Shown here: positions 33,453-42,700 of the stretch, one piece after another
Position numbering within the stretch: position 1 is the first letter of the stretch
Layout of the letters: every line of letters starts with the position of its first letter
Assembly (NCBI RefSeq): GCF_900102545.1
Contig: NZ_FNBN01000012.1
Coordinates: 1 to 64,000 of the forward strand
Reading direction: 5' to 3'
Source: Chitinophaga filiformis
GTDB taxonomy: Bacteria > Bacteroidota > Bacteroidia > Chitinophagales > Chitinophagaceae
Length of the DNA stretch: 64,000 nucleotides
Notes under the pieces: model-generated
Database searches by the model: none
What the model was told of the DNA's origin: nothing
The model's input: only the letters and a program-made list of their open reading frames with translations
Made by a program: the position numbers and the translations under genes

Positions 33453-33890
33453 TCAACCGACTTCCCGCTTTTCCTGCCAATCAAAATTCCCTATTCTCTT
33501 AGCGATCAGCCAACGGTTGTTCTCGCGAATGAAATCATCCTGATACGTAACACCTATAGTAGTCTTCATTTTTTTCCCGTTCTCCATACCTATCAACGTA
33601 ACCTGGCAGTAAGAAGTTCCAGTGGCGCTATCACCATTTATAGTCACCTGCTGCTGGCCATTTAAATGGTAAACAGTTTCAAAGTCTTTAAGAAAATCTC
33701 CAAACGCTTGTTCCATTTCTTCCCGGCCTTTTAGTTTTAACACTGACACACCTCCGGCAAAGGTTTCTGAAATTGCATTCTCAGAAAATAGCTGTACTTC
33801 GGCATGCACATCTTTGTTATCCGCCAGGATGGAAACGGTATCAACCAGGTTTTTGAGGGAAATCCTATCGGCTAATTCTTTTATGTCCAT
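33453..33890 (-). CDS. SnoaL/NTF2-like protein
   Basis: 145 residues of the NTF2-like fold (NKDVHAEVQLFSENAISETF, then VTINGDSATGTSYCQVTL and NNRWLIAKRIGNFDW). Members bind or isomerise small polar molecules, but the substrate is unknown here. I start at ATG 33890; the longer frame would begin inside the terminator hairpin of the upstream MDR gene, so the internal Met is the better choice. It follows that gene on the same strand. Confidence 0.82.
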   Translation of the reverse strand: MDIKELADRISLKNLVDTVSILADNKDVHAEVQLFSENAISETFAGGVSVLKLKGREEMEQAFGDFLKDFETVYHLNGQQQVTINGDSATGTSYCQVTLIGMENGKKMKTTIGVTYQDDFIRENNRWLIAKRIGNFDWQEKREVG

Positions 33891-33920
33891 GTTGGTGCTT
33901 TTATTGAACAGTATCTGACG

Positions 33921-33950
33921 AAAAAGAACACGCTCCAGCGGAGCGTGTTC
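33921..33950 (-). terminator. Terminator after the second MDR gene
   Basis: GAACACGCTCC pairs perfectly with GGAGCGTGTTC across 3 nt; in minus-strand reading it is followed by TTTTT. Confidence 0.88.
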
Positions 33951-33966
33951 CAAAAACTTTTACCCC

Positions 33967-34962
33967 TTACGCGACCGTGAGCACGATTTTACCCTGAATA
34001 TGCCCATGGACGGCTCGTTCATGCGCTTTTTGAGCGTCAGCAAGTGGAAATGTACTGTCGATCGCTACGCGAACTGTTCCGGCATCGAGCAAGCGCCCTA
34101 ATTCTGCAAGCTGTAGTCCGTTCGAGCGCACCTGGGTCATAGAGACTGTTATATTCCTTTTCGCAGCTTCCTTAGCGTCAGAGAAGCCTAAGAATACGGG
34201 GAATAATGCGCCACCAGGCTTGAGCGTACGAAGGAAACGACCGGTGGTCGGACCGCCAAGGGTATCAACGACAAGATCAATATCATGGGCGACCTCCTCG
34301 GGAGGAGTCTTTTTGTAGTCGATGAAATCATCTGCACCGAGTTCGCGGAGGAACGACTCATGTTTACCTGATGCTACAGCAATAACGTGTGCCCCCTTCA
34401 ATTTTGCCAATTGCACGGCGAAGTGCCCTACGCCACCTGCTGCACCATTCACGAGTACCGTTTTGCCGTTGAGCGGTACGGGATGATGCCTCTCTGGTTG
34501 AAGCGGGTTCTGTACATCATGTCCCAGTTCGATCAGAAACTGCCATGCAGTGAGACCAGCCATCGGCGTTGCTGCGGCCTGCACGTGATTGATGCCGGCA
34601 GGCTTGTGCGCGAGGTCAGATGCGGGCACAGCTACGTACTCCGCATAAGCAGCGCTTTCCCCGAAGCTGGGAAAACGAACCATGCCGAAAACCTCATCGC
34701 CGACAGAGAAGCCCCGCACATCTGGCGCAACAGTCTCAACGACACCCGACACATCCGACCCTGGAATGATAGGAAAGGGCATCTGTGGCCGCCATTCAGG
34801 AGGAAGCATTTTATAGCCTTCGCGCAGATACCAGTCGGGAGGATTGATACCTACGGCATGAACACGAACAAGTACCTCACCCGGCTTCAGCTCAGGAAGC
34901 GGTGCATCTTCATAACGTAATACCTCAGGACCACCGAACTCGTGCAGCCGGATTGCCTTCAT
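33967..34962 (-). CDS. MDR-family NADP-dependent oxidoreductase (quinone oxidoreductase-like)
   Basis: 331 residues starting MKAIRLHEFGGPEVLRYED. The GroES-like part has VHAVGINPPDWYLREG and PGSDVSGVVETV; the Rossmann part has LVNGAAGGVGHFAVQLAK (AAGGVG dinucleotide motif). No zinc ligands are seen, so it is probably a zinc-free quinone/enone reductase. The start at 34962 is preferred to the upstream ATG, which adds 13 residues. The coding sequence is GC-richer than its surroundings. The AraC gene at 35231 lies upstream on the same strand, mirroring the 19013/19964 pair in reverse order. Confidence 0.9.
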   Translation of the reverse strand: MKAIRLHEFGGPEVLRYEDAPLPELKPGEVLVRVHAVGINPPDWYLREGYKMLPPEWRPQMPFPIIPGSDVSGVVETVAPDVRGFSVGDEVFGMVRFPSFGESAAYAEYVAVPASDLAHKPAGINHVQAAATPMAGLTAWQFLIELGHDVQNPLQPERHHPVPLNGKTVLVNGAAGGVGHFAVQLAKLKGAHVIAVASGKHESFLRELGADDFIDYKKTPPEEVAHDIDLVVDTLGGPTTGRFLRTLKPGGALFPVFLGFSDAKEAAKRNITVSMTQVRSNGLQLAELGRLLDAGTVRVAIDSTFPLADAQKAHERAVHGHIQGKIVLTVA

Positions 34963-35230
34963 CGTTGGTATGCTCTCATTATTGTTTTCAAACTGTTTCA
35001 TTTTTATAGTGCTTTTTAAATGTGTTTTAAATCAGGACTGTAATAACCGAAGGATACTGAGCTGCAGGCATACCTTTCCCACCAGCTACTGCATTGAGTA
35101 GTCAGCATAAGAATCTATTCCCAAAACTCATCAGATCTATGATGAATAATGATGGTGAATTACGCCCGTTTACTTCTTCGGAATGTTTTCATGCTTTCCA
35201 CATGAATAAGTATGCCTCCGGTTACAGCGG

Positions 35231-36136
35231 TCAATTAAAAGACTTTCTAAAGGCGTTAGGAGAAAGATTGGTTTGGCGTTTAAATAATTTATTAAAAGAC
35301 TGAGGATGTTCAAAACCCAGTTGATAAGCAATTTCAGCAACAGTCAGCCGGGTAGTGCTTAATGTCTCTTTAGCCTTTTCAATTAACCGGTCATGGATAT
35401 GCTGTTGTGCACTTTGCCCGGTCAATGTTTTGAGCATATCTGACAGATATCTTGGAGAAACATTGAGATGCTTAGCCACCTCGGGGACAGTTGGTATACC
35501 CCCTGACTGGTTTTCAAACCGACCATTCAGGTAGGTATCCATCTGACTAATCAGGTCGTTATGAATTGCCTTGCGGGTAAGGAATTGCCGGTTGTAAAAA
35601 CGATTGCTGTAATTAAGTAACAATTCGATCTGGGAAACCAGTACATCCTGGCTAAAGACATCTGTATTATTATCCAATTCATCGGCAATGTTTTCAAACA
35701 AGCCGGTGATTACTTTTTTCTCTTTGTCCGACAGGAACAAGGCTTCATTTACTCCATAAGCGAAGAAACCGTACTGCTGAATGTTTTTTCCCAATGGGTA
35801 GTTCCGGATCAGGTCAGCATGAAAAAACAGGATGTAACCGTCCAGACAGCTTTCATCCTCAGACATTGTTACCAGTTGATTCGGCGCTAAAAAAGCCATG
35901 CCGCCTTCCTCAAAGTCATAGTAGCCTTGTCCATATTTTATCTGGCCCCTGAAGTCCTTCTTAAAAGAAATCTTATAAAAATCGATCATGAACTTCTTTC
36001 CGACGATATTCCGGCCGCCTTTTTCCCTATCATAGTTCACTAATGCGACCAGCGGATGCAGCGGTTTCGGCATATCCATATCCCGTAATAACTCAGAGAT
36101 ATTTTTATAAATGATGGGCGGAGGTATTGCTTTCAT
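35231..36136 (-). CDS. AraC-family regulator, paralogue of 19964-20881
   Basis: 301 residues: cupin-like sensor (FEEGGMAFLAPNQLVTMS) and C-terminal helix-turn-helix pair (LTVAEIAYQLGFEHPQSF, then KLFKRQTNLSPNAF). It shares the QSAQQHIHDRLIEKAKE segment and the PKPLHPLVALVNYD-type N terminus with the protein at 19964 (PQPEHPLISVVDYS). Likely controls the downstream MDR gene. Confidence 0.92.
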   Translation of the reverse strand: MKAIPPPIIYKNISELLRDMDMPKPLHPLVALVNYDREKGGRNIVGKKFMIDFYKISFKKDFRGQIKYGQGYYDFEEGGMAFLAPNQLVTMSEDESCLDGYILFFHADLIRNYPLGKNIQQYGFFAYGVNEALFLSDKEKKVITGLFENIADELDNNTDVFSQDVLVSQIELLLNYSNRFYNRQFLTRKAIHNDLISQMDTYLNGRFENQSGGIPTVPEVAKHLNVSPRYLSDMLKTLTGQSAQQHIHDRLIEKAKETLSTTRLTVAEIAYQLGFEHPQSFNKLFKRQTNLSPNAFRKSFN

Positions 36137-36562
36137 GGCTTAAACTAAGTTAAGATTAATCATGTACACCTGGATGAAGGAAACTTGCTTCTCCTGCATC
36201 GACAGTACAAAGGTCCGGAAAGACGGTAAATAAAAGTTAGCCTATATTGTAAAAAGTGTAGTCTGTATCTCCGGTAGACCGAAAACAATGATTGTTAGAA
36301 TCGATTTGGAGTTGTATTATGTTTACCTGACGGAAATGGCTCCCCCGAGGCAATTACCGCATATCGTAACCGTATTAAATGAAATTAGATATTTATATTA
36401 CTTTTATTATCTTCATGGCAAGGAACAGTGGCTATGAAATACATTGTTAACAATAGTATCCCCTGACCAATATATCAAAGACGCTATAATAAGCGTAATC
36501 CGCTGCAAGCGGTGACCCTATTTTAACATAACGTATACCATTATTTAAAACCTATCAAAAAA
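36137..36562. other. Intergenic region with a possible 49-codon frame
   Basis: The 426-bp divergent spacer is AT-rich. A plus-strand frame from ATG 36288 to TGA 36435-36437 encodes 49 residues (MIVRIDLELYYVYLTEMAPP, then RQLPHIVTVLNEIRYLYYFY and a short tail). It could be a small gene or chance; no ribosome-binding site is evident. The promoter of the WGR-LRR gene is probably in 36350-36550. Confidence 0.3.
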
Positions 36563-39500
36563 ATGCTCCAGTACTTCGAACTGCAGGAAGGGACATCCTC
36601 AAAATTCTGGGAGATATCATTGAATGCCAACAGTATTACAACCCGGTACGGAAAGATCGGTACCCCCGGTAAAACTACACAGGAGGATTTTCAAGACTCC
36701 GTAAAAGCCCAACAGGAATATGACAAGCTTGTAAAAGAAAAAACGGGAAAAGGCTATCAGGAAATCATAAGGGATGGCAAAACCTTACTTCCTGGCGACT
36801 ATACCATTATCTCCGAAAAAGTGGCCGTCAAGCGGTATAAACTTGATGAGTATATTGACGCCCTGTATGACGATGGAGGTAAATACATGTTGTATCAGGG
36901 GGATGTTGCATTTAACGGCGCCCTTGATACTTACAAACATTGTACTGCTGCTAAAGATGACATATATGGCATTATCGTAGATGGTAATCTTACGGTAAAA
37001 GGGGTGATATTCCAACCGGATGTGGATAGCGGTGAACACCTGTTGGTTACGGGCAACCTTCATGCGCAAAGTATCAATAAAGGCGGCGGCGAATTCTATA
37101 TAAAAGGAAACCTGACGGCAGAACAAACCATCTATGGTTATTATAACCATGGTCGGCTGACAGTAGAAGGAAACACGCAGGCTGTGGCGATCTTAGCAGA
37201 CGACCATTCCTTCAAATTCATGGGAGATGTATCCGGTACTATTGTCGGTGATCAGGAAATAGAAGGCGTAGAAGATGATTACAACGAGATAACCGTACTT
37301 CTTCCCGAGCTGATTAAGGAAAAGGAATATGCCAACAGCGATAAAATATCCAATTACATCAATAAAGGTAAACACATCCTCAGGGATGAATTCTTACCTG
37401 GATCTAACGATACACAGGTAGCCAAAGCACCTAAAGAAATGGCCGCTTCAGCGAAACCACAGATACTCACATTGGAAGCGGCCAAGGCGAAAGTTGATAT
37501 AAGCAGTTATGGTCCTATCGGTGAGATCGCTTTTGAACGGGTGCTATACTTTGGCACTGATCTGTCAGTAGAAGGAGATCTGACTCCGGATTGGGTAAAA
37601 GCCGTACTGGAAGAGCACGGCGGACCGGTAGAGGTAGCTGACTTGCTTGTATTAGTAAAGGGTGGTCTGACAGTCAAGGGGGATATTGCTCCAGGTGAAG
37701 ATAGCTATCCCTGTTTACTGGTGCTGGGAGATGTAAAATGCGACGTACTTTATAGTGGTGACGAATTCATTTATATAACAGGCAATGCAGACATCAGATA
37801 CGCGCTGGATGGTAATTACAATGACGGCAGTATAACCATTACAGGTAAGACAAATGTACCCTATGTGCTGAATTCCAACCATGAAATGAATATCAAACCG
37901 AAAGGTGCTATTCTTATCAATTATTTTAGTGATGCTGACAATTTCTTTGCCTATGATTATACTGTGAAGGATTTTCAGGATGTCATGGTCGCTGCTGTTT
38001 TCGAAAAGGACACCTTTAGCAGGCAGGCGTTCATCGGCTTGCTGAAAGCAAGGAAATCGCCGTTGAAGAAAGGAGCAGTGGATGCAAGACAGACTGTGTT
38101 GCAGGCACTGGACAAAATGAAGGTCGCTCGGGAAGAGGTGAAGGTACTTGATCTTAGTGATCAGGACCTGGATAGATTCCCGATGCTGCTTACCACCATG
38201 AAGTCGCTAACGCAATTGAAATTGAATGGTAATAGCATAAAGACATTGCCGGTAGAAATAGCACGTCTGGAACATCTCGAGGAATTACATCTTTCCGGAT
38301 GTGAATTGAAAACACTGCCGGTCGAACTGACACAGCTAAAGCATTTACGTGTGCTTGACCTTTCTAGGAATTACGACCTGCGGCCGCAGGAAAGTCTTAG
38401 TCAGTTAACTTCTCTGCGTGTACTGAATGTTGCTGAATGTAAAAGCTTTGTATTGACGGCAGGCATCCTCGCTCTCGAGGAATTACGCTGCGATGCCTGC
38501 ACAGATGCCAGGCCGGTTGATTTTCCAGCCGCCATCCTTGAATGCACCGGCATGAAACGCCTGTTTATGAACATGAATTCCTTTAAGCAAATTCCGCCCG
38601 CATTAACGGCGTTAAAAGAGCTGGAGGAACTATACCTGGATGGTAGCCTGGGTTATGTAAGGGAACTTCCGGACCTTTCAGGCCTGAAGAAATTGAAGGT
38701 GTTACACGCTTCAGGTATCTATAATGATCCGGCAAGTCCGCTGGCTAAACATAGTTTATTGAAAGGTTTCTTTAACATTCTTTCGCTGGAAGAACTGAAG
38801 ATCGATCTGTACCGCAGATGGCTGGAAGATCTGAAACCTGAAATGTTTAAGAAGATCGCAGCGAATCTGTCACACGATCCGGAAAGATTGCAGGAATTAT
38901 CTGACCTGCAGGCTACAAAGGTTGATCTGGGCAATAAGAAAAAGGCGGGTTATCTGCGAAGACCAATGACTGCGGAACACCTGGAAGGTATTGGCGCATT
39001 GCGGCAGTTGCGTATACTTGATCTTAGTGAGAATATGTTGTCAGACCTGCCGGAGGAAGTTTATAATCTTCCAGGTTTGCGCTCACTGAACCTGAAAGGT
39101 AACTCTTTCAAAATATCTGATCGTTTGAGGATAGCAGAACGATTGCCGGAGGTAGAGCTGGACTTACGCGAAAACTGGACAGAAAATGAGATCATTGATA
39201 CGGAAGCTGCCAGATTATGGAAGGAGACGGCTGACCTTCTTGAAAAGGGCAATGAGTTGTGGTTTAACGATGCAGGAAAACCACTAAAAGCCATTGCTAT
39301 ATACGACCAGGTATTGGCCAATTTCAATAGTGGGAAGGTGGTAGATAAATACCTGTTGCTGTATACTTACTACGCGAAGACAAATGCATGCAGCAACCTG
39401 CCGATGGACGCTGCATATGAGAAGATGTCTGAAAAAGAAAAACGCCGGTATAGCCTGCTTTGTATTGAAACAGGTTTGAAGGGTCTGTCGCTGTTGCCTG

Positions 39501-39829
39501 AGCATATACTGCCTTCCACCAGCATGGGCGCTTTTTACAGGGAAGTGATCCGTATAGTAGCCAATGCGGTAGCATGGGCGATGTACGAAGTTTATGAAGA
39601 CCAGGCGAATATGGAAGAGGCACTCACTATTGTTAACAAGGCGGTGGAATGTATTGAAGACCAAAGTGAATATTATATCTATGATTCACAGGTCCGCATC
39701 CTTTTACGACTTGGCCGGCAGGAAGAGGCCTGGCAGGTTGTGAAGCAGACACTGGAAAAGGATGAATACTTCAGCAATTTTGATGACATAAAGGAAACTA
39801 AAGAGTATAAGAAGTGGTTGAAGAAATAA
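36563..39829 (+). CDS. Giant WGR domain / bactofilin-like / LRR / TPR protein
   Basis: 1088 residues with no signal peptide or membrane helix, so cytoplasmic. Residues 1-75 form a WGR domain (YFELQEGTSSKFWEI, TTRYGKIGTPG). Two related beta-solenoid-like blocks follow at ~85-250 and ~329-475, each with 'VxGNLxxxG'-type turns and a matching end: GYYNHGRLTVEGNTQAVAI versus GNYNDGSITITGKTNVPYV. Leucine-rich repeats occupy ~525-870 (LDLSDQDLDRFP, LKLNGNSIKTLP, LDLSENMLSDLP). The C-terminal ~900-1085 is TPR-like (AIAIYDQVLANF, ALTIVNKAVECI). WGR domains bind nucleic acid or protein in PARPs and occur in MolR-like LRR proteins, but this combination is unfamiliar to me. Single-gene unit with its own terminator. 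Confidence 0.85.
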   Translation: MLQYFELQEGTSSKFWEISLNANSITTRYGKIGTPGKTTQEDFQDSVKAQQEYDKLVKEKTGKGYQEIIRDGKTLLPGDYTIISEKVAVKRYKLDEYIDALYDDGGKYMLYQGDVAFNGALDTYKHCTAAKDDIYGIIVDGNLTVKGVIFQPDVDSGEHLLVTGNLHAQSINKGGGEFYIKGNLTAEQTIYGYYNHGRLTVEGNTQAVAILADDHSFKFMGDVSGTIVGDQEIEGVEDDYNEITVLLPELIKEKEYANSDKISNYINKGKHILRDEFLPGSNDTQVAKAPKEMAASAKPQILTLEAAKAKVDISSYGPIGEIAFERVLYFGTDLSVEGDLTPDWVKAVLEEHGGPVEVADLLVLVKGGLTVKGDIAPGEDSYPCLLVLGDVKCDVLYSGDEFIYITGNADIRYALDGNYNDGSITITGKTNVPYVLNSNHEMNIKPKGAILINYFSDADNFFAYDYTVKDFQDVMVAAVFEKDTFSRQAFIGLLKARKSPLKKGAVDARQTVLQALDKMKVAREEVKVLDLSDQDLDRFPMLLTTMKSLTQLKLNGNSIKTLPVEIARLEHLEELHLSGCELKTLPVELTQLKHLRVLDLSRNYDLRPQESLSQLTSLRVLNVAECKSFVLTAGILALEELRCDACTDARPVDFPAAILECTGMKRLFMNMNSFKQIPPALTALKELEELYLDGSLGYVRELPDLSGLKKLKVLHASGIYNDPASPLAKHSLLKGFFNILSLEELKIDLYRRWLEDLKPEMFKKIAANLSHDPERLQELSDLQATKVDLGNKKKAGYLRRPMTAEHLEGIGALRQLRILDLSENMLSDLPEEVYNLPGLRSLNLKGNSFKISDRLRIAERLPEVELDLRENWTENEIIDTEAARLWKETADLLEKGNELWFNDAGKPLKAIAIYDQVLANFNSGKVVDKYLLLYTYYAKTNACSNLPMDAAYEKMSEKEKRRYSLLCIETGLKGLSLLPEHILPSTSMGAFYREVIRIVANAVAWAMYEVYEDQANMEEALTIVNKAVECIEDQSEYYIYDSQVRILLRLGRQEEAWQVVKQTLEKDEYFSNFDDIKETKEYKKWLKK

Positions 39830-39840
39830 AGCTTCAGGCA

Positions 39841-39880
39841 AAAAACGCCTTCGGATCATTTGGACCGAAGGCGTTTTTTT
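39841..39880. terminator. Strong terminator after the WGR-LRR gene
   Basis: AAAAACGCCTTCGG pairs with CCGAAGGCGTTTTT across about 10 nt and continues into a T tract of seven. Confidence 0.9.
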
Positions 39881-40034
39881 ACTTCCTTGGCGATTACCAG
39901 CAAGGATTTTATCAGAAGAGAAGTGAAAGGGCTCAAACAAGCAGGGATAAGCAAACGGTTGTGTTTACCTGAATTAATAAAAACGCTTATCTTTAGGAAG
40001 TGTAGTATTTATTACAATAAAGAGAAACCAGCAT

Positions 40035-40799
40035 ATGTCAATAACAAAAGAATCTGAACTACTAGGCATGCAAAAAGCAAGCGAGGCTGTTGCATTTACC
40101 TTAAAAGAAATGAGGACCTATGCCCAACCGGGGATGAGTACAAAAGAACTTGACGAATACGGTGCTAAGATACTATCCGGTTTGGGTGCGAAGTCAGCCC
40201 CTTATTTGACATACGGATTTCCGGGGTATACATGCATTAGCGTTGACAATGAATTTTGTCATGGAATACCCTCTGATAGAAGAATCCTAAAAGAAGGTGA
40301 TTTAATCAATATCGATGTTTCAGCAGAACTGGATGGTTTTTGGGCTGATAATGGCGGGTCATTTGTGTTGGGTAATGACATTCATCAACATCAGAAACTG
40401 GTGGATGCATCCAAAGAAATATTGTTGAAAGCGATCAATAATATCAGGGGAGGAGTGAGAATAGCTGATATTGGCTACCTGATGGAAACGGAAGCGAAAA
40501 AGAGAGGCTTTAAAGTAATTAAGAATCTTGGCGGGCATGGTATAGGGAGAAGCTTACACGAAGAGCCAGGCGAGTTGCTTAACTATAAGAATCGATCTGA
40601 TTTGAGGCGATTTAAAAAGCATTCGGTTGTAGCGATAGAAACATTTATTTCTACCACTTCAACCTATGCAACAGAGCTTAATGATGGATGGACGATGGTT
40701 GGCAATAAAGGCGGCTACATGGCGCAGCATGAGCATACCATTGTAGTCACTGATGGAAAGCCAATTATTTTAACGGAAATGAATGGTATATTAAATTAG
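40035..40799 (+). CDS. map: Type I methionyl aminopeptidase
   Basis: 254 residues of the M24A peptidase family. Metal ligands appear in order: Asp in NIDVSAELDGFWADN (two Asp), His in GGHGIGRSLHEEPG, Glu in VVAIETFIST and Glu in AQHEHTIVVTD. It removes the N-terminal Met from nascent proteins and is cytoplasmic. ETF replaces the common EPM around the third ligand, which is characteristic of the secondary Bacteroidota copy. It is not in the ribosomal-protein operon where the main map gene usually lies, so it may be a second copy. Confidence 0.92.
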   Translation: MSITKESELLGMQKASEAVAFTLKEMRTYAQPGMSTKELDEYGAKILSGLGAKSAPYLTYGFPGYTCISVDNEFCHGIPSDRRILKEGDLINIDVSAELDGFWADNGGSFVLGNDIHQHQKLVDASKEILLKAINNIRGGVRIADIGYLMETEAKKRGFKVIKNLGGHGIGRSLHEEPGELLNYKNRSDLRRFKKHSVVAIETFISTTSTYATELNDGWTMVGNKGGYMAQHEHTIVVTDGKPIILTEMNGILN

Positions 40800-40817
40800 C
40801 AGATATTTTTCGGTAGT

Positions 40818-40850
40818 AAAAAGGAGATCAGCGAATTGATCTCCTTTTTT
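40818..40850 (+). terminator. Terminator after map
   Basis: AAAAAGGAGATCA pairs with TGATCTCCTTTTT across 6 nt. The T tract overlaps the upstream end of the long frame of the next gene, supporting an internal start there. Confidence 0.88.
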
Positions 40851-40926
40851 GTTTGCACCAAACAAAAAAAAAAGTGATATTTTCAGAAATCATAACCCTT
40901 TACTTAGTACCAATAAAAACTCATAC

Positions 40927-41964
40927 ATGAAGAGATTTTACCTTCTTCTTTTATTATTAGGACCGACGATTTTCTCCGCAGTTGGTCAGTCACTTGTTAA
41001 TCTACCCAACGACTCAGTATTAACGGCTCTCATGCAAAAGCATAAAGTCCTGGCTTTAGGTGTTGGTGTTATCGAAAACGATGCATTAAAAACTACAAAG
41101 GTCTTCGGTGAATTGAAATCAGGGGTTCCCGCTCCAAATAATACTATCTTTCAGGTGGCATCGCTCACAAAGCCTATTGTAGAGATGACCACATTGCGAT
41201 TAGTAAGCAAGGGCCTCTGGTCGCTTGATGAACCCCTATCCAAATATTGGACTGATCCTGATGTGGAGAACGATCCGAGAAATAAACTCTTAACCACTCG
41301 TCATGTACTTTCACATCAAACCGGGTTTGTTAACTGGCGCTGGCTTCATGCAACGGGTAAACTTGCCTTCGATTTTGATCCGGGTACTAAAACCCAATAT
41401 TCCGGTGAAGGTTTAGAATATCTTAAACATGCTTTAGAGGTTAAATTCAAAATGCCGCTTACTGCAATTGTAGAGAAATATCTTTTCAAGCCGGACGGCA
41501 TGAAGGATACTCATTTCTTTTGGGATGGCGGCGTTTCCGAAGACAGATACGCGATACCCCACAACAAAGAAATTAAGCCATATGAAATCAGAAAGAACAA
41601 AGAGGCAAGTGCTGCAGATTTGCTGATGACGACCGTTAATGACTATACAACGTTCGGTCTAAACGTTTTGAAGAGAAAAGGGTTAAGCGATAAGGTCTGG
41701 CAGGACATGATACACATACAATCAAAAGAACCGGATGCAAGATTCGGGCTTGGCTGGGAAGTGTTTAATAATCTAAAAGGGAAGGAGTTTGCATTGGTTC
41801 ATGGTGGCAGCGATCCTGGGGTAAGAACGATAATTGTTCTTTTACCTGAATCGAAAAGGGGCCTGGTGATTTTTACTAATAGCGATAATGGCATGCCACT
41901 TATCAGAGATATTATCAGAGAAGCGTTGGACATTGGAGGAGAATTACTCGAACGGGCGAAATAA
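40927..41964 (+). CDS. Serine hydrolase, class C beta-lactamase fold
   Basis: 345 residues with a signal peptide (cleavage near SAVGQ). Catalytic motifs: SLTK with Ser79 (VASLTKPIVEM), YSG (TQYSGEGLEYL) and HGG (VHGGSDPG), i.e. the SxxK, YxN-like and KTG-like boxes of the beta-lactamase/DD-peptidase superfamily. YSG instead of YSN suggests an esterase or peptidase rather than a true beta-lactamase. Start at ATG 40927 because the long frame begins in the map terminator. Probably periplasmic. The SnoaL remnant overlaps its 3' end region on the other strand. Confidence 0.85.
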   Translation: MKRFYLLLLLLGPTIFSAVGQSLVNLPNDSVLTALMQKHKVLALGVGVIENDALKTTKVFGELKSGVPAPNNTIFQVASLTKPIVEMTTLRLVSKGLWSLDEPLSKYWTDPDVENDPRNKLLTTRHVLSHQTGFVNWRWLHATGKLAFDFDPGTKTQYSGEGLEYLKHALEVKFKMPLTAIVEKYLFKPDGMKDTHFFWDGGVSEDRYAIPHNKEIKPYEIRKNKEASAADLLMTTVNDYTTFGLNVLKRKGLSDKVWQDMIHIQSKEPDARFGLGWEVFNNLKGKEFALVHGGSDPGVRTIIVLLPESKRGLVIFTNSDNGMPLIRDIIREALDIGGELLERAK

Positions 41965-41988
41965 AAGGGCTGGATGAGCTCAGGCGAA

Positions 41989-42325
41989 AGATATCTACAA
42001 GCGCCATATCCTTACCGTCTAAATTTTGGGCTTTAACATGTAGAAAGACCAGATCGCCATCAGCTGCTACGTGTTGAAAGTCTACCTTGGTTTTAGGCGC
42101 GTTACTCAGCATTTTTGTGGCAAATTATTTTAGTGCTTGTCTGCCGTCAGCGGCATGTGGATTATGCTGAATATAATCTTCCACTATGTATGTATCGATC
42201 ACTGACAGATCTTTATCGCCAAACAACTTCTGATAGAACGTTGTTACTGTTTTCTTATTTGCATTTTCCTCTGTAACATTACGCTTTTGCGAAAAGGAAT
42301 ACTGACTTAGGGAAATAAAAGGCAA
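41989..42325 (-). pseudogene. Decayed SnoaL/ester-cyclase-like gene
   Basis: One minus-strand frame runs from ATG 42325 with a single in-frame TAA (42125-42127). Before the stop it encodes NKKTVTTFYQKLFGDKDLSV and EDYIQHNPHAADGRQALK; after it, KTKVDFQHVAADGDLVFLHV and MALVDIFRL, which together match a SnoaL-like polyketide-cyclase protein. After IFRL the homology ends and the frame runs into the end of the serine hydrolase gene. Both the stop and the missing C terminus indicate a pseudogene. Confidence 0.72.
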
Positions 42326-42409
42326 ATGTCAATGACAAGTCGTTTGTTCATGTGTGTGTAATTAAATTAAGTAAATAGCAATTTGGTATAATAGAAGTAA
42401 CTACCTTTA

Positions 42410-42589
42410 CTGCTGTCAAAAGAGCTAAGAGATCTTGAAATGAACCATCTTGTAAAACGGACTGTATGTAACACAAAACCAGTAACTGTAGAATATGAAC
42501 TTACAGCGTTGGGCGGAAGCTTTAATGAAATAATAGAGGCAATGGCAAAGTGGGGCATACAGTATCGTCAGTCAGTCTTCAGTAAATGA
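42410..42589 (+). pseudogene. Decayed HxlR-family regulator (C-terminal half)
   Basis: Plus-strand frame beginning without a start codon: LLSKELRDLEMNHLVKRTVC, then PVTVEYELTALGGSFNEIIE and MAKWGIQYRQ, ending TGA at 42587-42589. It aligns with the intact regulator at 2660 (MLSKELKALEANKLVKRE, PPAVEYSITAHG, LHYWG). A TAA at 42398-42400 precedes it. The N-terminal half of the gene, including the helix-turn-helix start, is gone. It is divergent from the SnoaL remnant, so a regulator-target pair has decayed together. Confidence 0.78.
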
Positions 42590-42700
42590 ATATCCACTTA
42601 ATAATGAATAAGCCCGCCTGTCAGAGAGGGTTTAAGTTATCAATGGTCGGCTGGGCAGTTTATGTTGTTATATCCTACTTTATCAACTAATTAATACCGC

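Noticed and set aside
35094..35303. Plus-strand frame of 69 codons
   Set aside because: It overlaps the end of the AraC gene on the other strand and has no features of its own.
40035..40799. Proline dipeptidase or Xaa-Pro aminopeptidase
   Set aside because: Length and the order of metal ligands, with GHGIGRSLHEEP, fit type I methionine aminopeptidase.
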